A stretch of 64,000 nt of DNA, from NCBI RefSeq assembly GCF_000296505.1, contig NZ_JH815208.1, positions 381,003-445,002 of the forward strand, read 5' to 3'. Position 1 is the first letter of the stretch. Each line of letters begins with the position of its first letter. Positions 52,465 to 62,946 of the stretch are shown one piece after another. The notes beneath the pieces are model-generated. The model did no database searches, was not told where the DNA came from, and saw only the letters and a program-made list of their open reading frames with translations. The DNA is from Schaalia turicensis ACS-279-V-Col4. Lineage in GTDB: Bacteria > Actinomycetota > Actinomycetes > Actinomycetales > Actinomycetaceae. Both the position numbers and the translations under genes were made by a program.

Positions 52465-53040
52465 CGACTCGACCTATCGCGGTCACCCTATTCGAAGTCT
52501 GTATCCCTTCAAGGATGTCGAAGGGCGGAGCTATACCTGCCTGCCGTCACTGCACATCACATATCAGAGCTTTCCTCGGTGTGAATGACACAGTGGAAAA
52601 CGTGTCATTTGCTGATGATGGAGTGGGCTTACGTGTGAATGACAAAAACCAGTCATTTTTCATCCACAACTGCTCCTGTGTCATTCACACGATCGTACTC
52701 AGCTCTATCCACGATCAGTGTGGCTATATTCCAACGAAAAACATAGTTCTCCACTGTGTACACAACACTGATGATGAAGGTTCCTTTTAAAAAACGCGTA
52801 GCGAAAAAATCAACCGAACAGATGTGAGCGTGCCACCTTGTGGATTCACGTTGAACGAGTCAATTGGAATCTATTGCGTTGAACGCGGTGAATTATGGGT
52901 AATCAAACAACGATAAAAAGTGTCAGACGATAGTTATTCACAACAAAATATTTTCTAGGTGAATAGTTGTAGTGCATACAGGTAGAATGGCGAGGCATGT
53001 GTCGTACGTACGTTGACCGAGTTTTTAATTGGAGGCCGGC
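52465..53040. other. Replication origin (oriC), dnaA-dnaN intergenic region
   Basis: This 576-bp gene-free stretch has the standard actinobacterial oriC position. It contains many DnaA-box-like 9-mers, for example TGTGAATGA (52635), CATCCACA (52661), TCATTCACA (52681), TGTGGATTC (52840) and TTATTCACA (52934), plus the AT-rich stretch near 52905-52970 that may open first. The dnaN promoter (TAGAAT at 52983) lies at its right end. Confidence 0.85.
52579..52690. repeat. Three GTGTGAATGACA repeats inside oriC
   Basis: GTGTGAATGACAC occurs at 52579-52591, GTGTGAATGACA at 52633-52644 and the exact inverse GTGTCATTCACAC at 52678-52690. Each includes a degenerate DnaA box but is conserved beyond the 9-mer. 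They may bind an origin factor besides DnaA, or reflect a local DnaA array. Confidence 0.7.
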
Positions 53041-54177
53041 ATGAAGTTCACCGTCGCAAGAGACGTTCTTTCTGAGGCAGTGTCTTGGACTGCTCGCGCC
53101 CTGCCTGTTCGCCCAGCTAGCCCCATCCTTGCCGGTGTGCGTATTCATGCAGACAATGAGGAACTGACCCTTTCATCATTCGATTACGAAGTCTCCGCTA
53201 ATTCGCGTATTCCGGCCAATGTGGAAGAAAAAGGCGAAGTTCTGGTTTCAGGTCGCCTGCTGGCAGACATTTCCAAATCGTTGCCGAATAAGCCAGTCAC
53301 CATTGAACTTGATGGTCAGAAGGTGAATATGCGATGTGGTTCTTCGCACTTCACGCTTGCTGTCATGCCTTTGGATGAATATCCGTTGCTTCCACTTCAG
53401 CCACCGCTTGCGGGAACCGTTGACTCCGAGGTTCTGACACAGGCTATTTCCCAGGTTTCTATTGCCGCATCGCGCGATGACACTCTGCCGATTCTGACCG
53501 GTGTTCGAATGGAAATCGACGGCGAACACATGACCTTGCTTGCCACTGATCGTTATCGTTTGGCAATGCGTGAACTTGATTGGGAGCCTGCCGATACTTC
53601 GATCGAACAGGTTGCCCTCGTGAAGGCTCGCATTCTTCAGGATGTTTCGAAGTCAATGACGTCGGGTGCCAAGGTTGAAATTGGTCTGTCTAATGAAATG
53701 GTTGCGGGCGGAGCCTCATTGATTGGCTTCGCATCGTCGAACCGTCGGACCACGTCGACCATGATGGACGGCGATTACCCGCCGGTTCGCGGCCTGTTCC
53801 CTGAATCTACGCCGATCACCGCAGTGTGCGACCGCCACGAACTGCTTGAAGCTGTGAAGCGTATGTCGCTGGTTGCAGAGCGCAAGACCTCGGTTCGCCT
53901 GTCTTTCTCGGATGGTCAGCTGGTTCTCGAAGCCGGTCAGGGAGATAACGCTCAGGCATCCGAAGCAATTGAAGCTCACCTGAATGGTGAAGATATTGCG
54001 ACCGCGTTCAATCCGCAGTTCCTGCTTGATGGCCTGGGCGTTCTCGACACGGATTTTGTTCGTTTCGGTTTCACTCACCCGACCAAGCCCGCCGTGATGA
54101 CCGGCCAGTCGAAGGTGGATGAAGGCGAAGTGACGCAGTTCCGCTACCTGTTGATGCCGATTCGCTTCGGTGCCTGA
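53041..54177 (+). CDS. dnaN: DNA polymerase III subunit beta (sliding clamp)
   Basis: The 378-residue protein has three clamp domains: MKFTVARDVLSEAVSWTARAL at the start, DDTLPILTGVRMEIDGEHMTLLATDRYRLA in the middle and FNPQFLLDGLGVL with LLMPIRF at the C-terminus, the end that helps form the binding pocket for polymerase and other partners. The ATG at 53041 follows GGAGGCC. Confidence 0.98.
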   Translation: MKFTVARDVLSEAVSWTARALPVRPASPILAGVRIHADNEELTLSSFDYEVSANSRIPANVEEKGEVLVSGRLLADISKSLPNKPVTIELDGQKVNMRCGSSHFTLAVMPLDEYPLLPLQPPLAGTVDSEVLTQAISQVSIAASRDDTLPILTGVRMEIDGEHMTLLATDRYRLAMRELDWEPADTSIEQVALVKARILQDVSKSMTSGAKVEIGLSNEMVAGGASLIGFASSNRRTTSTMMDGDYPPVRGLFPESTPITAVCDRHELLEAVKRMSLVAERKTSVRLSFSDGQLVLEAGQGDNAQASEAIEAHLNGEDIATAFNPQFLLDGLGVLDTDFVRFGFTHPTKPAVMTGQSKVDEGEVTQFRYLLMPIRFGA

Positions 54178-54182
54178 TCTTC

Positions 54183-55370
54183 ATGCGCGTCTCGCACGTC
54201 GCGCTTGATGATTTTCGATCATGGTGCCACGTCGTCATTGAATTACCGGCTGGTCCCACGGTCTTTCTTGGCGCCAACGGTCAGGGGAAAACAAACCTCA
54301 TTGAGGCTATCGCTTACCTGTCGACATTTTCTTCGCACAGGGTGTCTGCGGAGTCCTCGCTGGTTCGTATTCCGTTAGATGTCGAGGAGCGCCCGCCGGC
54401 TGGAGCGTTTGTCCGCGTGAAGACAGCCTTGGAAGACGATCGCTCCCAGGTTCTTGAGCTTGAGATCGTGCGTGGCAAGGCAAATCGGGCGCGAATTAAT
54501 CGCACGAACGTGAAGCCGAAAGACATTCTGGGTCTCGTTCGTACGGTTGTCTTTGCACCCGAGGACTTGCAGATTGTTCGTGGAGATCCCAGCGTACGCA
54601 GGGCATTTCTTGATGATATTGCGGTTCAGATTCACCCCCTGTATTCGCAGACGAAGTCTGATTTTGACAGAGTGGCGCGCCAGCGGGCTGCGTTGATGAA
54701 GCAGGCGCAGGTGGCATTGCGACGGGGTCGCATCCCAGATATTTCAACGCTGTCTGTGTGGGATGAGCGGTTCGCTGAATTGTCCAGCCAGGTCACGGCA
54801 ATGCGAGCATCTCTTGTTCGTCGATTGTCTGATCCCGTGGCAACGGCATATGACGATGTTGCCGATTCTCCTCGCCACTTGGTTTTGGCGATGGATGCGT
54901 CAATCGACCGAAAAATCGGGACGAATCCGGACGATCCGACAAGCGCCGACTTGGAGAATGTTGAGGCGCAGACTCAGCGTCTGTTGGCCGCCTTAGAACG
55001 TATTCAGGATCAAGAGATGGAGCGGGGAGTGAACCTTGTGGGTGCTCACCGTGATGATCTGTCATTGTGTCTTGGACATATGCCTGTGAAGGGCTTTGCG
55101 TCCCACGGCGAATCCTGGTCGGTGGGGTTGGCTCTGCGTCTTGGAGCTTTTGATCTTCTGGCTGATGACGGTGAAACCCCGATTCTGATCCTCGACGATG
55201 TGTTCGCCGAACTTGATACGAAACGGCGAGCTGGACTCACCACGCGTATGGATAAAGCGGATCAGGTGCTAATCACCGCTGCTGTTGAGGGCGATATTCC
55301 TCCCGAATTGGATGCACACGTTGTGAAAGTGGCGTGGTCGGTCGACAACGGCTCGGAAGTCCAAGAATGA
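54183..55370 (+). CDS. recF: DNA replication and repair protein RecF
   Basis: The 395-residue SMC-like ATPase has Walker A GANGQGKTNLIEAIAYLS near residue 30, the signature region GFASHGESWSVGLALRLGAFDLL near residue 305 and Walker B PILILDDVFAELD near residue 335. It loads RecA at gaps with RecOR. The gene starts 5 nt after the dnaN stop and has no clear ribosome-binding site, so translation is coupled. Confidence 0.97.
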   Translation: MRVSHVALDDFRSWCHVVIELPAGPTVFLGANGQGKTNLIEAIAYLSTFSSHRVSAESSLVRIPLDVEERPPAGAFVRVKTALEDDRSQVLELEIVRGKANRARINRTNVKPKDILGLVRTVVFAPEDLQIVRGDPSVRRAFLDDIAVQIHPLYSQTKSDFDRVARQRAALMKQAQVALRRGRIPDISTLSVWDERFAELSSQVTAMRASLVRRLSDPVATAYDDVADSPRHLVLAMDASIDRKIGTNPDDPTSADLENVEAQTQRLLAALERIQDQEMERGVNLVGAHRDDLSLCLGHMPVKGFASHGESWSVGLALRLGAFDLLADDGETPILILDDVFAELDTKRRAGLTTRMDKADQVLITAAVEGDIPPELDAHVVKVAWSVDNGSEVQE

Positions 55371-56041
55371 ACGAGCCCGAAGAAGACTTCCTGGCAGCGG
55401 CCTTGGCGCGTGCTCAGATGGATGCGCGCGCACGAGGTTTCACGCGTTCACCCGTGCCCACGTTCGTCATGCAAGGAGTGAAAGGTCCGACTCCGGGGGC
55501 ACTTGTTGGCGCGAATGAAGATTGCGCGGTGGATATGTCTCGTGGTCAGGCAGATCTATCAGCCGAATCTGATTTCAGCGACAAGATGGCTGAAGCCGGC
55601 GACTTGAGTGGCATTGTTCAGGCTCAGCGCCATCGCCCAGAGGTGTGGGTAAAGACACCGGGCATGGCGGCCATGCATCGCTCGTATCATCGGTCTGGGC
55701 GTATTGATTCGATCCTGAGTTCGTTTGTGAAGGATAACAGCTGGTCGAATCAGATCCAGATTGCGTCGGTGTCGAATCGCTGGCCCGAGATTGTTGGTCC
55801 GAATATTGCCGAGCACACGCACATTGAAAGCTTCGAAGGCAAGAAGATTGTTGTGCGCTGTACGTCAACGGCGTGGGCGAAACAGCTGCAGTTATTGCTC
55901 CCCAGAATTCTGCGTCGCATCAGCGAGGTTGTCGGTAGTGGCGTGGTGGAACAGGTTGTGGTTTTGGGGCCGGTGGCGCCTTCGTGGAAGAAAGGTCCGC
56001 TGTCGGTACGAGGCCGGGGTCCGCGCGATACATACGGCTGA
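55367..56041 (+). CDS. DUF721 / DciA-like protein
   Basis: The 224-residue protein has a hydrophilic N-terminal half and a C-terminal DUF721 domain (residues about 118-210): LSSFVKDNSWSNQIQIASVSNRWPEIVGPNIAEHTHIESFEGKKIVVRCTSTAWAKQLQLL in overview, of which the W-E-VG-HT core is typical. DciA homologues help load the replicative helicase at oriC in bacteria without DnaC (family knowledge). The ATG overlaps the recF stop (ATGA). Confidence 0.9.
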   Translation: MNEPEEDFLAAALARAQMDARARGFTRSPVPTFVMQGVKGPTPGALVGANEDCAVDMSRGQADLSAESDFSDKMAEAGDLSGIVQAQRHRPEVWVKTPGMAAMHRSYHRSGRIDSILSSFVKDNSWSNQIQIASVSNRWPEIVGPNIAEHTHIESFEGKKIVVRCTSTAWAKQLQLLLPRILRRISEVVGSGVVEQVVVLGPVAPSWKKGPLSVRGRGPRDTYG

Positions 56042-56231
56042 TTGGGGCCGGATCAGGTGACGATGATGCGACCGGAAAATACACGTGTTTTTTATGGTGT
56101 GCGCGTCGATGGTTGTCTGTTTCTTATCACGGTGAGGGTGTGACTGGTCACATACCTATATTCGCAGGTCAGAAGATATTTCATTGCCTTTGTCACGGCG
56201 TGAGTTTCCCCGGTTTTATGGTCATTTTTGG

Positions 56232-56237
56232 TAGAAT
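56232..56237 (+). promoter_or_regulatory. Putative gyrB promoter -10 element
   Basis: TAGAAT lies 54 bp upstream of the gyrB start in an AT-rich patch. The -35 region is not clear. The 56042-56290 gap has no gene. Confidence 0.4.
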
Positions 56238-56290
56238 TAATGCGTTAAATCGTTGGGTTTTTCAGGCCCAGCTTGTATGAGGGGAGCCGC

Positions 56291-58318
56291 GTGGCTGACA
56301 ACGAAAAGACGACAGGCGGGGCTGAAGGCTACGGTGCTTCAGACATCACCGTTCTGGAGGGGCTTGAGGCGGTTCGTAAGCGTCCAGGTATGTATATCGG
56401 TTCAACCGGTGAGCGCGGTCTGCACCACCTGGTCTACGAGGTCGTCGATAATTCTGTTGACGAAGCTCTAGCTGGATATGCGGATCACATCGAAGTAACA
56501 ATTCTTGCCGATGGTGGTCTTCGCGTCGAAGATAACGGTCGAGGTATTCCCGTTGATATTCACCCGACCGAAGGTAAGCCCACGGTTGAGGTTGTCATGA
56601 CCATCCTGCACGCCGGTGGCAAATTCGGCGGTGGCGGATACGCGGTGTCCGGTGGTCTTCACGGCGTCGGTATTTCGGTTGTGAACGCGCTGTCGACCCG
56701 CGTCGACACGATTGTCCGTCGTCAGGGGTATGCATGGCGGATGTCCTTTGCCAACGGCGGTACGCCGATCACGAAGCTTGAACGTGGCGAAGAAACCACC
56801 GAGACGGGCACAACACAGACGTTCTACCCGGATCCAAATATCTTTGAAACCACCGAGTTCTCCTTCGAGACCCTGCGTCAGCGCTTCCAGCAGATGGCCT
56901 TCTTGAACAAGGGTCTGCGTATTTCGCTGACCGATGAGCGCCCCACCGCTGTTGATGAGGGCGACGAGATCACCGGCGATGAAATGGGTCCCGCAGACGA
57001 TCCGGTTCCCGGTCACCGTCAGGTCACCTACATGTACGAACACGGTCTACGTGACTACGTCGAATACCTGGATTCGGCGAAGAAGATCGAAACGATCAAC
57101 AATGACATCATCGACTTCGAATCGGAAAACGATGAAGGCACGATGAGTGTCGAGATTGCGATGCAGTGGACCACAGCCTACTCGTCCAGCGTCCACACTT
57201 TCGCGAATACGATTAACACGACCGAAGGCGGTATGCACGAAGAAGGCTTCCGCACGGCGCTGACGACCATTGTGAACCGCTACGGTCGCGATAAGGGAAT
57301 CATCAAAGAGAAGGATGACAATCTGACCGGCGATGACGTCCGCGAAGGACTGACAGCCGTCATTTCGATCAAGCTGACCGAACCGCAGTTCGAAGGCCAG
57401 ACGAAGACGAAGCTCGGCAACACCGAGGCACGTACCTTCGTTCAGCAGCAGGTATATTCCCAGCTCACCGACTGGTTCGATGCTCACCCCGCAGACGCGA
57501 AGGCGATCATTAACAAGGGTCAGCAGGCGCAGCAGGCACGCGTCGCAGCCCGCAAGGCTCGCGAAGCTACCCGCCGTAAGGGTGTCCTTGAATCAGCGTC
57601 CATGCCGGGCAAGCTTCGTGACTGCTCCTCGCGCAAGGCTGAAGAGTGCGAAATCTTCATCGTCGAGGGCGACTCCGCAGGTGGTTCCGCCGTTGGTGGT
57701 CGCGACCCCGAACACCAGGCGATCCTGCCGATCCGAGGCAAGATCTTGAACGTTGAAAAGGCTCGCCTCGATCGCGCGCTGTCCTCTGACACGATCCGCT
57801 CACTCATCACAGCGTTCGGTACCGGTATCGGTGAAGACTTTGATCTTGAAAAGCTCCGCTACGGCAAGATCGTTATCATGGCCGACGCCGACGTCGACGG
57901 TCAGCACATCGCAACCCTGCTTCTCACTCTGCTGTTCCGCTACATGCGACCGCTGATCGAACAGGGCCACACCTATATCGCAATGCCTCCGCTCTACCGC
58001 ATCAAGTGGACGAACGCCGAGCACGAATTCGCTTACTCAGATAAGGAACGTGACAAGCTCCTCGCAGCGGGTCAGGCAGCTAATCACCGCCTGCCCAAGG
58101 AAGGTGGTATCCAGCGTTACAAGGGTCTGGGCGAAATGAACGACCACGAGCTCTGGGAAACCACCATGGACCCGGCTCACCGTATCCTCAAGAAGGTCAC
58201 CCTCGATGAGGCCGCCGACGCCGATGAGATCTTCACGATCCTCATGGGCGACGACGTCGATCTTCGTCGTTCCTTCATCCAGCGCAACGCCTCTGACGTG
58301 CGCTTCCTCGATATCTGA
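56291..58318 (+). CDS. gyrB: DNA gyrase subunit B
   Basis: The 675-residue ATPase subunit has the GHKL ATP site ([16 protein letters not shown] near residue 50, [32 protein letters not shown] near residue 115) and the TOPRIM domain with [14 protein letters not shown] near residue 460 and DADVDGQHI near residue 535. The GTG at 56291 follows GGGGAG. It acts with GyrA to introduce negative supercoils. Confidence 0.98.
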   Translation: MADNEKTTGGAEGYGASDITVLEGLEAVRKRPGMYIGSTGERGLHHLVYEVVDNSVDEALAGYADHIEVTILADGGLRVEDNGRGIPVDIHPTEGKPTVEVVMTILHAGGKFGGGGYAVSGGLHGVGISVVNALSTRVDTIVRRQGYAWRMSFANGGTPITKLERGEETTETGTTQTFYPDPNIFETTEFSFETLRQRFQQMAFLNKGLRISLTDERPTAVDEGDEITGDEMGPADDPVPGHRQVTYMYEHGLRDYVEYLDSAKKIETINNDIIDFESENDEGTMSVEIAMQWTTAYSSSVHTFANTINTTEGGMHEEGFRTALTTIVNRYGRDKGIIKEKDDNLTGDDVREGLTAVISIKLTEPQFEGQTKTKLGNTEARTFVQQQVYSQLTDWFDAHPADAKAIINKGQQAQQARVAARKAREATRRKGVLESASMPGKLRDCSSRKAEECEIFIVEGDSAGGSAVGGRDPEHQAILPIRGKILNVEKARLDRALSSDTIRSLITAFGTGIGEDFDLEKLRYGKIVIMADADVDGQHIATLLLTLLFRYMRPLIEQGHTYIAMPPLYRIKWTNAEHEFAYSDKERDKLLAAGQAANHRLPKEGGIQRYKGLGEMNDHELWETTMDPAHRILKKVTLDEAADADEIFTILMGDDVDLRRSFIQRNASDVRFLDI

Positions 58319-58375
58319 TCTAACAGTCACGCACCGGCCGCAGGCCGGCCTCGTCAATAAAACTTAAGGAAAAAC

Positions 58376-61009
58376 GTGAGCGACGAGCTAAACAACACAA
58401 CCGACGCGGCTGTCGACTACGACCGTGTCCTGCCGGTTGACCTGCAGGTAGAAATGCAGCGCTCCTACCTCGACTACGCGATGAGCGTTATCGTCGGTCG
58501 AGCCCTCCCCGACGTGCGTGACGGCCTCAAGCCTGTTCACCGTCGCGTGCTCTACGCGATGTACGACGGCGGATACCGACCCACTTCCTCCTTCTCCAAG
58601 TCGTCCCGCGTCGTCGGCGACGTCATGGGTAACTACCACCCGCACGGCGATGCCGCGATCTACGATGCGCTGGCACGTCTGGTGCAGTGGTGGTCGTTGC
58701 GCTATCCGCTGGTTGCCGGTCAGGGTAACTTCGGTACGCCGGGTAACCTTGGCCCCGCAGCACCCCGTTACACCGAATGTAAGATGGCGCCTTTGGCGAT
58801 GGAAATGGTCTGCGATATCGATGAAGAATCCGTCGATTTTCAGGACAACTACGATGGCAAGAACCAAGAGCCGACCATTCTGCCGTCCCGCTTCCCGAAT
58901 TTGTTGGTCAACGGCTCCGAAGGTATCGCGGTCGGTATGGCGACCCGCATCCCGCCGCACAACCTGCGAGAAGTTGCCGACGGTATCCAGTGGGCGCTCG
59001 AGAACACTGAAGCATCCCGCGAGGAACTGCTTGAGGCTCTGATTCAGCGCATCCCCGGCCCGGACTTCCCGACCGGCGCTACGATCCTCGGACGCAAGGG
59101 CATCGAAGACGCTTACCGAACTGGTCGCGGTTCCATCACCCAGCGTGCAGTCGTCAACGTTGAGGAAATTCAGGGACGCCAGTGCCTGGTTGTCACCGAG
59201 CTTCCCTACCAGGTGAACCCCGACAATCTTGCCGACAAGATCGCTCAGCTGGTTCGTGACGGCCAGATCCAGGGTATTGCGGATATCCGTGACGAAACCT
59301 CGGGTCGTACCGGCCAGCGCCTCGTCATCGTCTTGAAGCGTGACGCGGTCGCCAAGGTCGTTCTCAACAACCTGTACAAGCGCACTCCGTTGCAGGAAAA
59401 CTTCAGCGCCAACATGCTGGCGATCGTCGACGGTGTCCCGCGTACGCTCAGCCTGGACGGCTTCGTTCGTCACTGGATCACGCACCAGATTTCCGTCATC
59501 GTGCGTCGCACCCAGTTCCGTCTGCGCAAGGCTCAGGAACGCCTCCATATCTTGGAGGGCTACCTCAAGGCACTCGACGCTCTCGACGAGGTCATCGCGC
59601 TCATCCGTCGTTCGCCGACTGTCGACGAAGCACGTAAGGGCCTCATGGACTTGCTCGGTGTGGACGAGGTTCAGGCAGACGCGATCCTCGCCCTGCAGCT
59701 GCGTCGTCTGGCTGCTCTGGAACGCCAGAAGATTATGGACGAGCATGCCGAACTGACCGCGCGCGTCACCGATCTGCAGGACATCCTCGATACGCCGGCG
59801 CGTCAGCGTTCCATCATCTCGAGTGAACTGCAGAAAATTGTCGACAAGTACGGCGATGATCGTCGCACGCGCATCGTAGCCTTCGACGGAGAAATGTCGA
59901 TGGAAGACCTCATTCCCGAAGAAGACGTGGTCGTCACCATCACCCGCGAAGGTTTTGCTAAGCGTACGCGCACCGACAACTACCGTTCGCAAAAGCGCGG
60001 TGGCAAGGGTGTTCGTGGCACGCAATTGCGCGGAGATGATGTTGTTGAGCACTTCTTCGTCACGACCACGCACCACTGGCTGCTGTTCTTTACGAACCTC
60101 GGCCGCGTGTACCGTGCGAAGGCATACGAGATCCCCGAAGGCGGTCGCGATGCCAAGGGCCAGCACGTTGCAAACCTGCTGGCATTCCAGCCGGAGGAAC
60201 ACATCGCGCAGGTCCTCGCCATCCGCGACTACGAGGTCGCCGACTACCTTGTCTTGGCAACCAAGTCCGGTTTGGTGAAGAAGACTCCGCTGAAGCTCTA
60301 CGAGTCCTCACGTACCGGTGGCATCATCGGCATCAACTTGCGTGAAGATGAGGCCGGTAACCCGGATGAGCTCGTGTCCGCACAGGTCATTAACGCTGAT
60401 CAGGACCTGATCCTGGTCTCGCGTGATGGCCAGGCAGTCCGCTTCGCCGCCACCGACGAGCAGCTCCGCCCGATGGGTCGCTCCACGGCGGGCGTTCGTG
60501 GCATGAGATTCCGCGGTGACGACGAACTGCTGTCCATGGAGGTTCCGCGCGAGGGCGCTGATCTGCTGATCGTCACTGACTCCGGTTATGCGAAGCGCAC
60601 TCCGGTTGAGGAATACCCAACGAAGTCCCGTGGCACGTTGGGTGTCCGCGTTGGCAAGCTCGTTGATGAACGCGGTGGCCTTGTTGGTGCACTTGTGGTC
60701 AATCCGGATGAAGACGTCATGGTCATCACCGAATCCGGCAAGCTGGTCCAAGTGAACGCCTCGGACGTTCGCCCAACGGCACGCAACACGATGGGCGTTA
60801 TTTTCGCTCGCCCGGACGAGGACGACCGCATCATCGCGATCACTCCGAACCCGGAGCGCGATATTGATAATGAAGATGGCGAATCTGAATCTCAGGACTC
60901 CGATAGCTTGGGTGATGAAACGCCGACAAACTCTTCGAATGCTGACGAAAGCGCTGATAACACTGTAGCGTCAGAGCAAGAGTCCACCCAGGAAGGTAAT
61001 GACGAATGA
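58376..61009 (+). CDS. gyrA: DNA gyrase subunit A
   Basis: The 877-residue subunit has the catalytic Tyr in [14 protein letters not shown] at residue 132 and the quinolone-determining region [16 protein letters not shown] around residues 87-102. The C-terminal beta-pinwheel has the GyrA-box QKRGGKG near residue 542. The last about 50 residues are acidic ([20 protein letters not shown] onward). The GTG has AAGGAAA upstream. Confidence 0.98.
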   Translation: MSDELNNTTDAAVDYDRVLPVDLQVEMQRSYLDYAMSVIVGRALPDVRDGLKPVHRRVLYAMYDGGYRPTSSFSKSSRVVGDVMGNYHPHGDAAIYDALARLVQWWSLRYPLVAGQGNFGTPGNLGPAAPRYTECKMAPLAMEMVCDIDEESVDFQDNYDGKNQEPTILPSRFPNLLVNGSEGIAVGMATRIPPHNLREVADGIQWALENTEASREELLEALIQRIPGPDFPTGATILGRKGIEDAYRTGRGSITQRAVVNVEEIQGRQCLVVTELPYQVNPDNLADKIAQLVRDGQIQGIADIRDETSGRTGQRLVIVLKRDAVAKVVLNNLYKRTPLQENFSANMLAIVDGVPRTLSLDGFVRHWITHQISVIVRRTQFRLRKAQERLHILEGYLKALDALDEVIALIRRSPTVDEARKGLMDLLGVDEVQADAILALQLRRLAALERQKIMDEHAELTARVTDLQDILDTPARQRSIISSELQKIVDKYGDDRRTRIVAFDGEMSMEDLIPEEDVVVTITREGFAKRTRTDNYRSQKRGGKGVRGTQLRGDDVVEHFFVTTTHHWLLFFTNLGRVYRAKAYEIPEGGRDAKGQHVANLLAFQPEEHIAQVLAIRDYEVADYLVLATKSGLVKKTPLKLYESSRTGGIIGINLREDEAGNPDELVSAQVINADQDLILVSRDGQAVRFAATDEQLRPMGRSTAGVRGMRFRGDDELLSMEVPREGADLLIVTDSGYAKRTPVEEYPTKSRGTLGVRVGKLVDERGGLVGALVVNPDEDVMVITESGKLVQVNASDVRPTARNTMGVIFARPDEDDRIIAITPNPERDIDNEDGESESQDSDSLGDETPTNSSNADESADNTVASEQESTQEGNDE

Positions 61010-61401
61010 GCGACGCGCACGGCATGTATTCCATCAATGACACGCCTCGTCGAGTTGATATCGCTATCGCGCGAGTCGATGCGTGGACGGTAATGAAGGT
61101 GAGCTTCCTTCTTTCCGTCGCATTCGGCATTGCCATGGTGATTGCAACCGCTGTCTTGTGGTTCATGGTTGACGGTATGCATGTCTTTTCCACCATCGAA
61201 GACTTCATGAAGACCATCGGTGGTGAAAAGTTCATCCCGTTCCTTGACTATCTGCGTCTTCCCAAGGTTCTGTCCTACGCCACCATTGCCGGTGTCGCGA
61301 ATGTTGTTCTGTTGACCGCCATCTCAACCCTTGGCGCCATGCTGTACAACCTCATCGCGTCCCTGGTGGGTGGCGTGAAGATCTCCTTGATGGACGAATA
61401 A
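61006..61401 (+). CDS. DUF3566 membrane protein
   Basis: The 131-residue protein has two membrane segments ([23 protein letters not shown] near residue 32 and [21 protein letters not shown] near residue 92) joined by a middle region. DUF3566 proteins follow gyrA in most Actinobacteria; the function is unknown. The ATG overlaps the gyrA stop (ATGA). Confidence 0.93.
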   Translation: MSDAHGMYSINDTPRRVDIAIARVDAWTVMKVSFLLSVAFGIAMVIATAVLWFMVDGMHVFSTIEDFMKTIGGEKFIPFLDYLRLPKVLSYATIAGVANVVLLTAISTLGAMLYNLIASLVGGVKISLMDE

Positions 61402-61490
61402 TCGTGTGGTGCGCTACATCACGCCATTCAATTTGAAGTTGGACGGTGGGTGTGCGTAACATAATCGAGTGCTCTTCGGGGTACAAGGTT

Positions 61491-61564
61491 GGGCCTATAG
61501 CTCAGTAGGTTAGAGCGCAGTCCTGATAAGACTGAGGTCGATGGTTCGAGCCCATCTAGGCCCA
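61491..61564 (+). tRNA. tRNA-Ile (GAT anticodon)
   Basis: A complete 74-nt cloverleaf: acceptor GGGCCTA/TAGGCCC, D-arm GCTC/GAGC, anticodon arm CAGTC-CTGATAA-GACTG with anticodon GAT at 61525-61527, and T-arm GATGG-TTCGAGC-CCATC. The CCA end is not encoded beyond CCCA. Confidence 0.97.
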
Positions 61565-61596
61565 CGTTCCGCAATCGCAAGAAAGGCGGAGATCCA

Positions 61597-61734
61597 ATGA
61601 AGAAATGGATCACAGCACTCAGTGCGGTGGCTACGGCTGTTGCAGCGGGTATTGTTGTGCGACAGATTCTCGAAGATCTCTCCGACAATGTAGAGTTGTG
61701 GAAATCCGTGACGGACAATCCTTTCCAGGATTGA
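61597..61734 (+). CDS. DLW-39 family small membrane-anchored protein
   Basis: The 45-residue protein starts MKKWITALSAVATAVAAGIV and contains RQILEDLSDNVELWKSVTD, the pattern of the actinobacterial DLW-39 family, whose members usually lie next to tRNA-Ile or tRNA-Ala near gyrA. It has one N-terminal membrane segment. The ATG follows AAAGGCGGAG. It is wedged between the two tRNA genes; function unknown. Confidence 0.88.
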   Translation: MKKWITALSAVATAVAAGIVVRQILEDLSDNVELWKSVTDNPFQD

Positions 61735-61741
61735 TGTCATT

Positions 61742-61814
61742 GGGGCTATGGCGCAATTGGTAGCGCACCTGCTTTGCAAGCAGGGGGTTACGGGTTCGAG
61801 TCCCGTTAGCTCCA
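61742..61814 (+). tRNA. tRNA-Ala (TGC anticodon)
   Basis: A complete 73-nt cloverleaf: acceptor GGGGCTA/TAGCTCC, D-arm GCGC/GCGC, anticodon loop with TGC at 61775-61777, and T-arm CGGG-TTCGAGT-CCCG. It lies 7 nt after the DLW-39 stop. Confidence 0.97.
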
Positions 61815-61820
61815 CACATA

Positions 61821-61849
61821 CCCCGGTACATTTCGGTGCCGGGGTTTTT
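61821..61849 (+). terminator. Rho-independent terminator after tRNA-Ala
   Basis: CCCCGGTAC and GTGCCGGGG form a stem with one G-U pair, followed by TTTTT; a classical terminator, 6 nt after the tRNA. Confidence 0.93.
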
Positions 61850-61901
61850 CGTTTGTTGCCGCTGATTTGGGCGCGCACGGGCGTGGCACATACATGTTTG
61901 A

Positions 61902-62141
61902 CTAAGCGGACTGGTCAGAGTTTCCGCGCAGTTCAATGGTCGTACTTGTGGCCGACAGAGCCTGAATCAGCAGGTAAAGGAACACTGCGACAGCAAGAAA
62001 GAACGCGCCGATAATGACATAGCCATGAGCGCAGATACGGTAGGTGTCAGCTGCGGCGACCTCGGTTGAAAATGTTGTTGCAATCAGGATGACGACCCAG
62101 CCTGAGAAGAACGCGACAAGCCACCGTAACACCAGAGACAT
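61902..62141 (-). CDS. Small two-span membrane protein, unknown function
   Basis: The 79-residue protein has two membrane segments (LRWLVAFFSGWVVILIATTF and YVIIGAFFLAVAVFLYLLIQAL) with a short polar loop. The ATG has AAAGGAG at proper distance, so it is a real gene. I do not recognise the family. It is followed upstream by the PAP2 gene in the same orientation. Confidence 0.7.
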   Translation of the reverse strand: MSLVLRWLVAFFSGWVVILIATTFSTEVAAADTYRICAHGYVIIGAFFLAVAVFLYLLIQALSATSTTIELRGNSDQSA

Positions 62142-62196
62142 CGGTGTCTCCTTTCATCCGGGATAGTCCCAGTATGGCCGTGACATGGTTCACTGT

Positions 62197-62946
62197 CTAG
62201 CGTGTGTGGACGCTGTGGCGGCTCAATAAAAGACCTCCCAAGATCAGCGCGGTACCTGATCCCATCAGCGCTCCACCAATGATGTCTGTTGTCCAGTGCG
62301 CGGCCAGGTAAATGCGTGTTGTGGCCACAAGCGCCACTAATGAGATCGCGAGCGCCCAGATCAGGCAGGCGTAGCCTCGTCGATTCCATGAAAGGCGGGA
62401 GTCTGCGATACCGACATTGATCAGGGATAGTCCCCATGCATGTAACGCAAGCAGAGCAGCACTGATAGCGAGGGCGGAGGCGGCGGTGGTGTGACCGGAT
62501 GGGAAAGAATGGGAGAGTTCGACGACGAGGCGCTCTGGGATCGGTGGGCGGACTCGTTCGATACCAAGCTTGACCAGCGACGTTGCAACCGCTGACACCG
62601 CCATCACTAGAGGAATAAACAGCCCGAAGCGCCACGACTTTGAGACTGCCCAGATCAATAGTCCGATGACGACCGCTTCGATCACGGAAACGGTCGGGGA
62701 GAAAAGGTGGGTCACCGCTTTCATGAACGCGGTCAACGCATCGATGCGGATCGTGAGCACCCAGTTCAGAACCGCCTGATCAAAGTTCGCAACAGATTTC
62801 AGGTGAATGAACAGGCCCAGGATGATTGCGCCGAGAATCGCCCAGTTGCCGACAATAATCCGCGTCCAGCCGATCAAGCCAACTGAGTGGACAAGGTCGC
62901 GGAGCTCGGGGTGGATGTGGTCGGTGTGGGTGTGGTGAAAGTTCAC
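62197..62946 (-). CDS. PAP2-superfamily phosphatase (membrane)
   Basis: The 249-residue protein has about six membrane segments and the three phosphatase motifs: KLGIERVRP near residue 127 (KX6RP), PSGHTTAASALA near residue 145, and RIYLAAHWTTDIIGG near residue 212 (catalytic His). It resembles phosphatidate or undecaprenyl-pyrophosphate phosphatases. The GTG at 62946 overlaps the stop of the upstream ychJ-like gene (GTGA); a longer start at 62973 cannot be ruled out. Confidence 0.88.
   Translation of the reverse strand: MNFHHTHTDHIHPELRDLVHSVGLIGWTRIIVGNWAILGAIILGLFIHLKSVANFDQAVLNWVLTIRIDALTAFMKAVTHLFSPTVSVIEAVVIGLLIWAVSKSWRFGLFIPLVMAVSAVATSLVKLGIERVRPPIPERLVVELSHSFPSGHTTAASALAISAALLALHAWGLSLINVGIADSRLSWNRRGYACLIWALAISLVALVATTRIYLAAHWTTDIIGGALMGSGTALILGGLLLSRHSVHTR

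Noticed and set aside
52515..52790. 91-codon frame in the dnaA-dnaN spacer
   Set aside because: It runs through DnaA boxes and repeats of oriC and has no ribosome-binding site.
58388..60202. 604-codon minus-strand frame across gyrA
   Set aside because: Antisense to gyrA, which is complete and highly conserved; no ribosome-binding site or known motif in the shadow.
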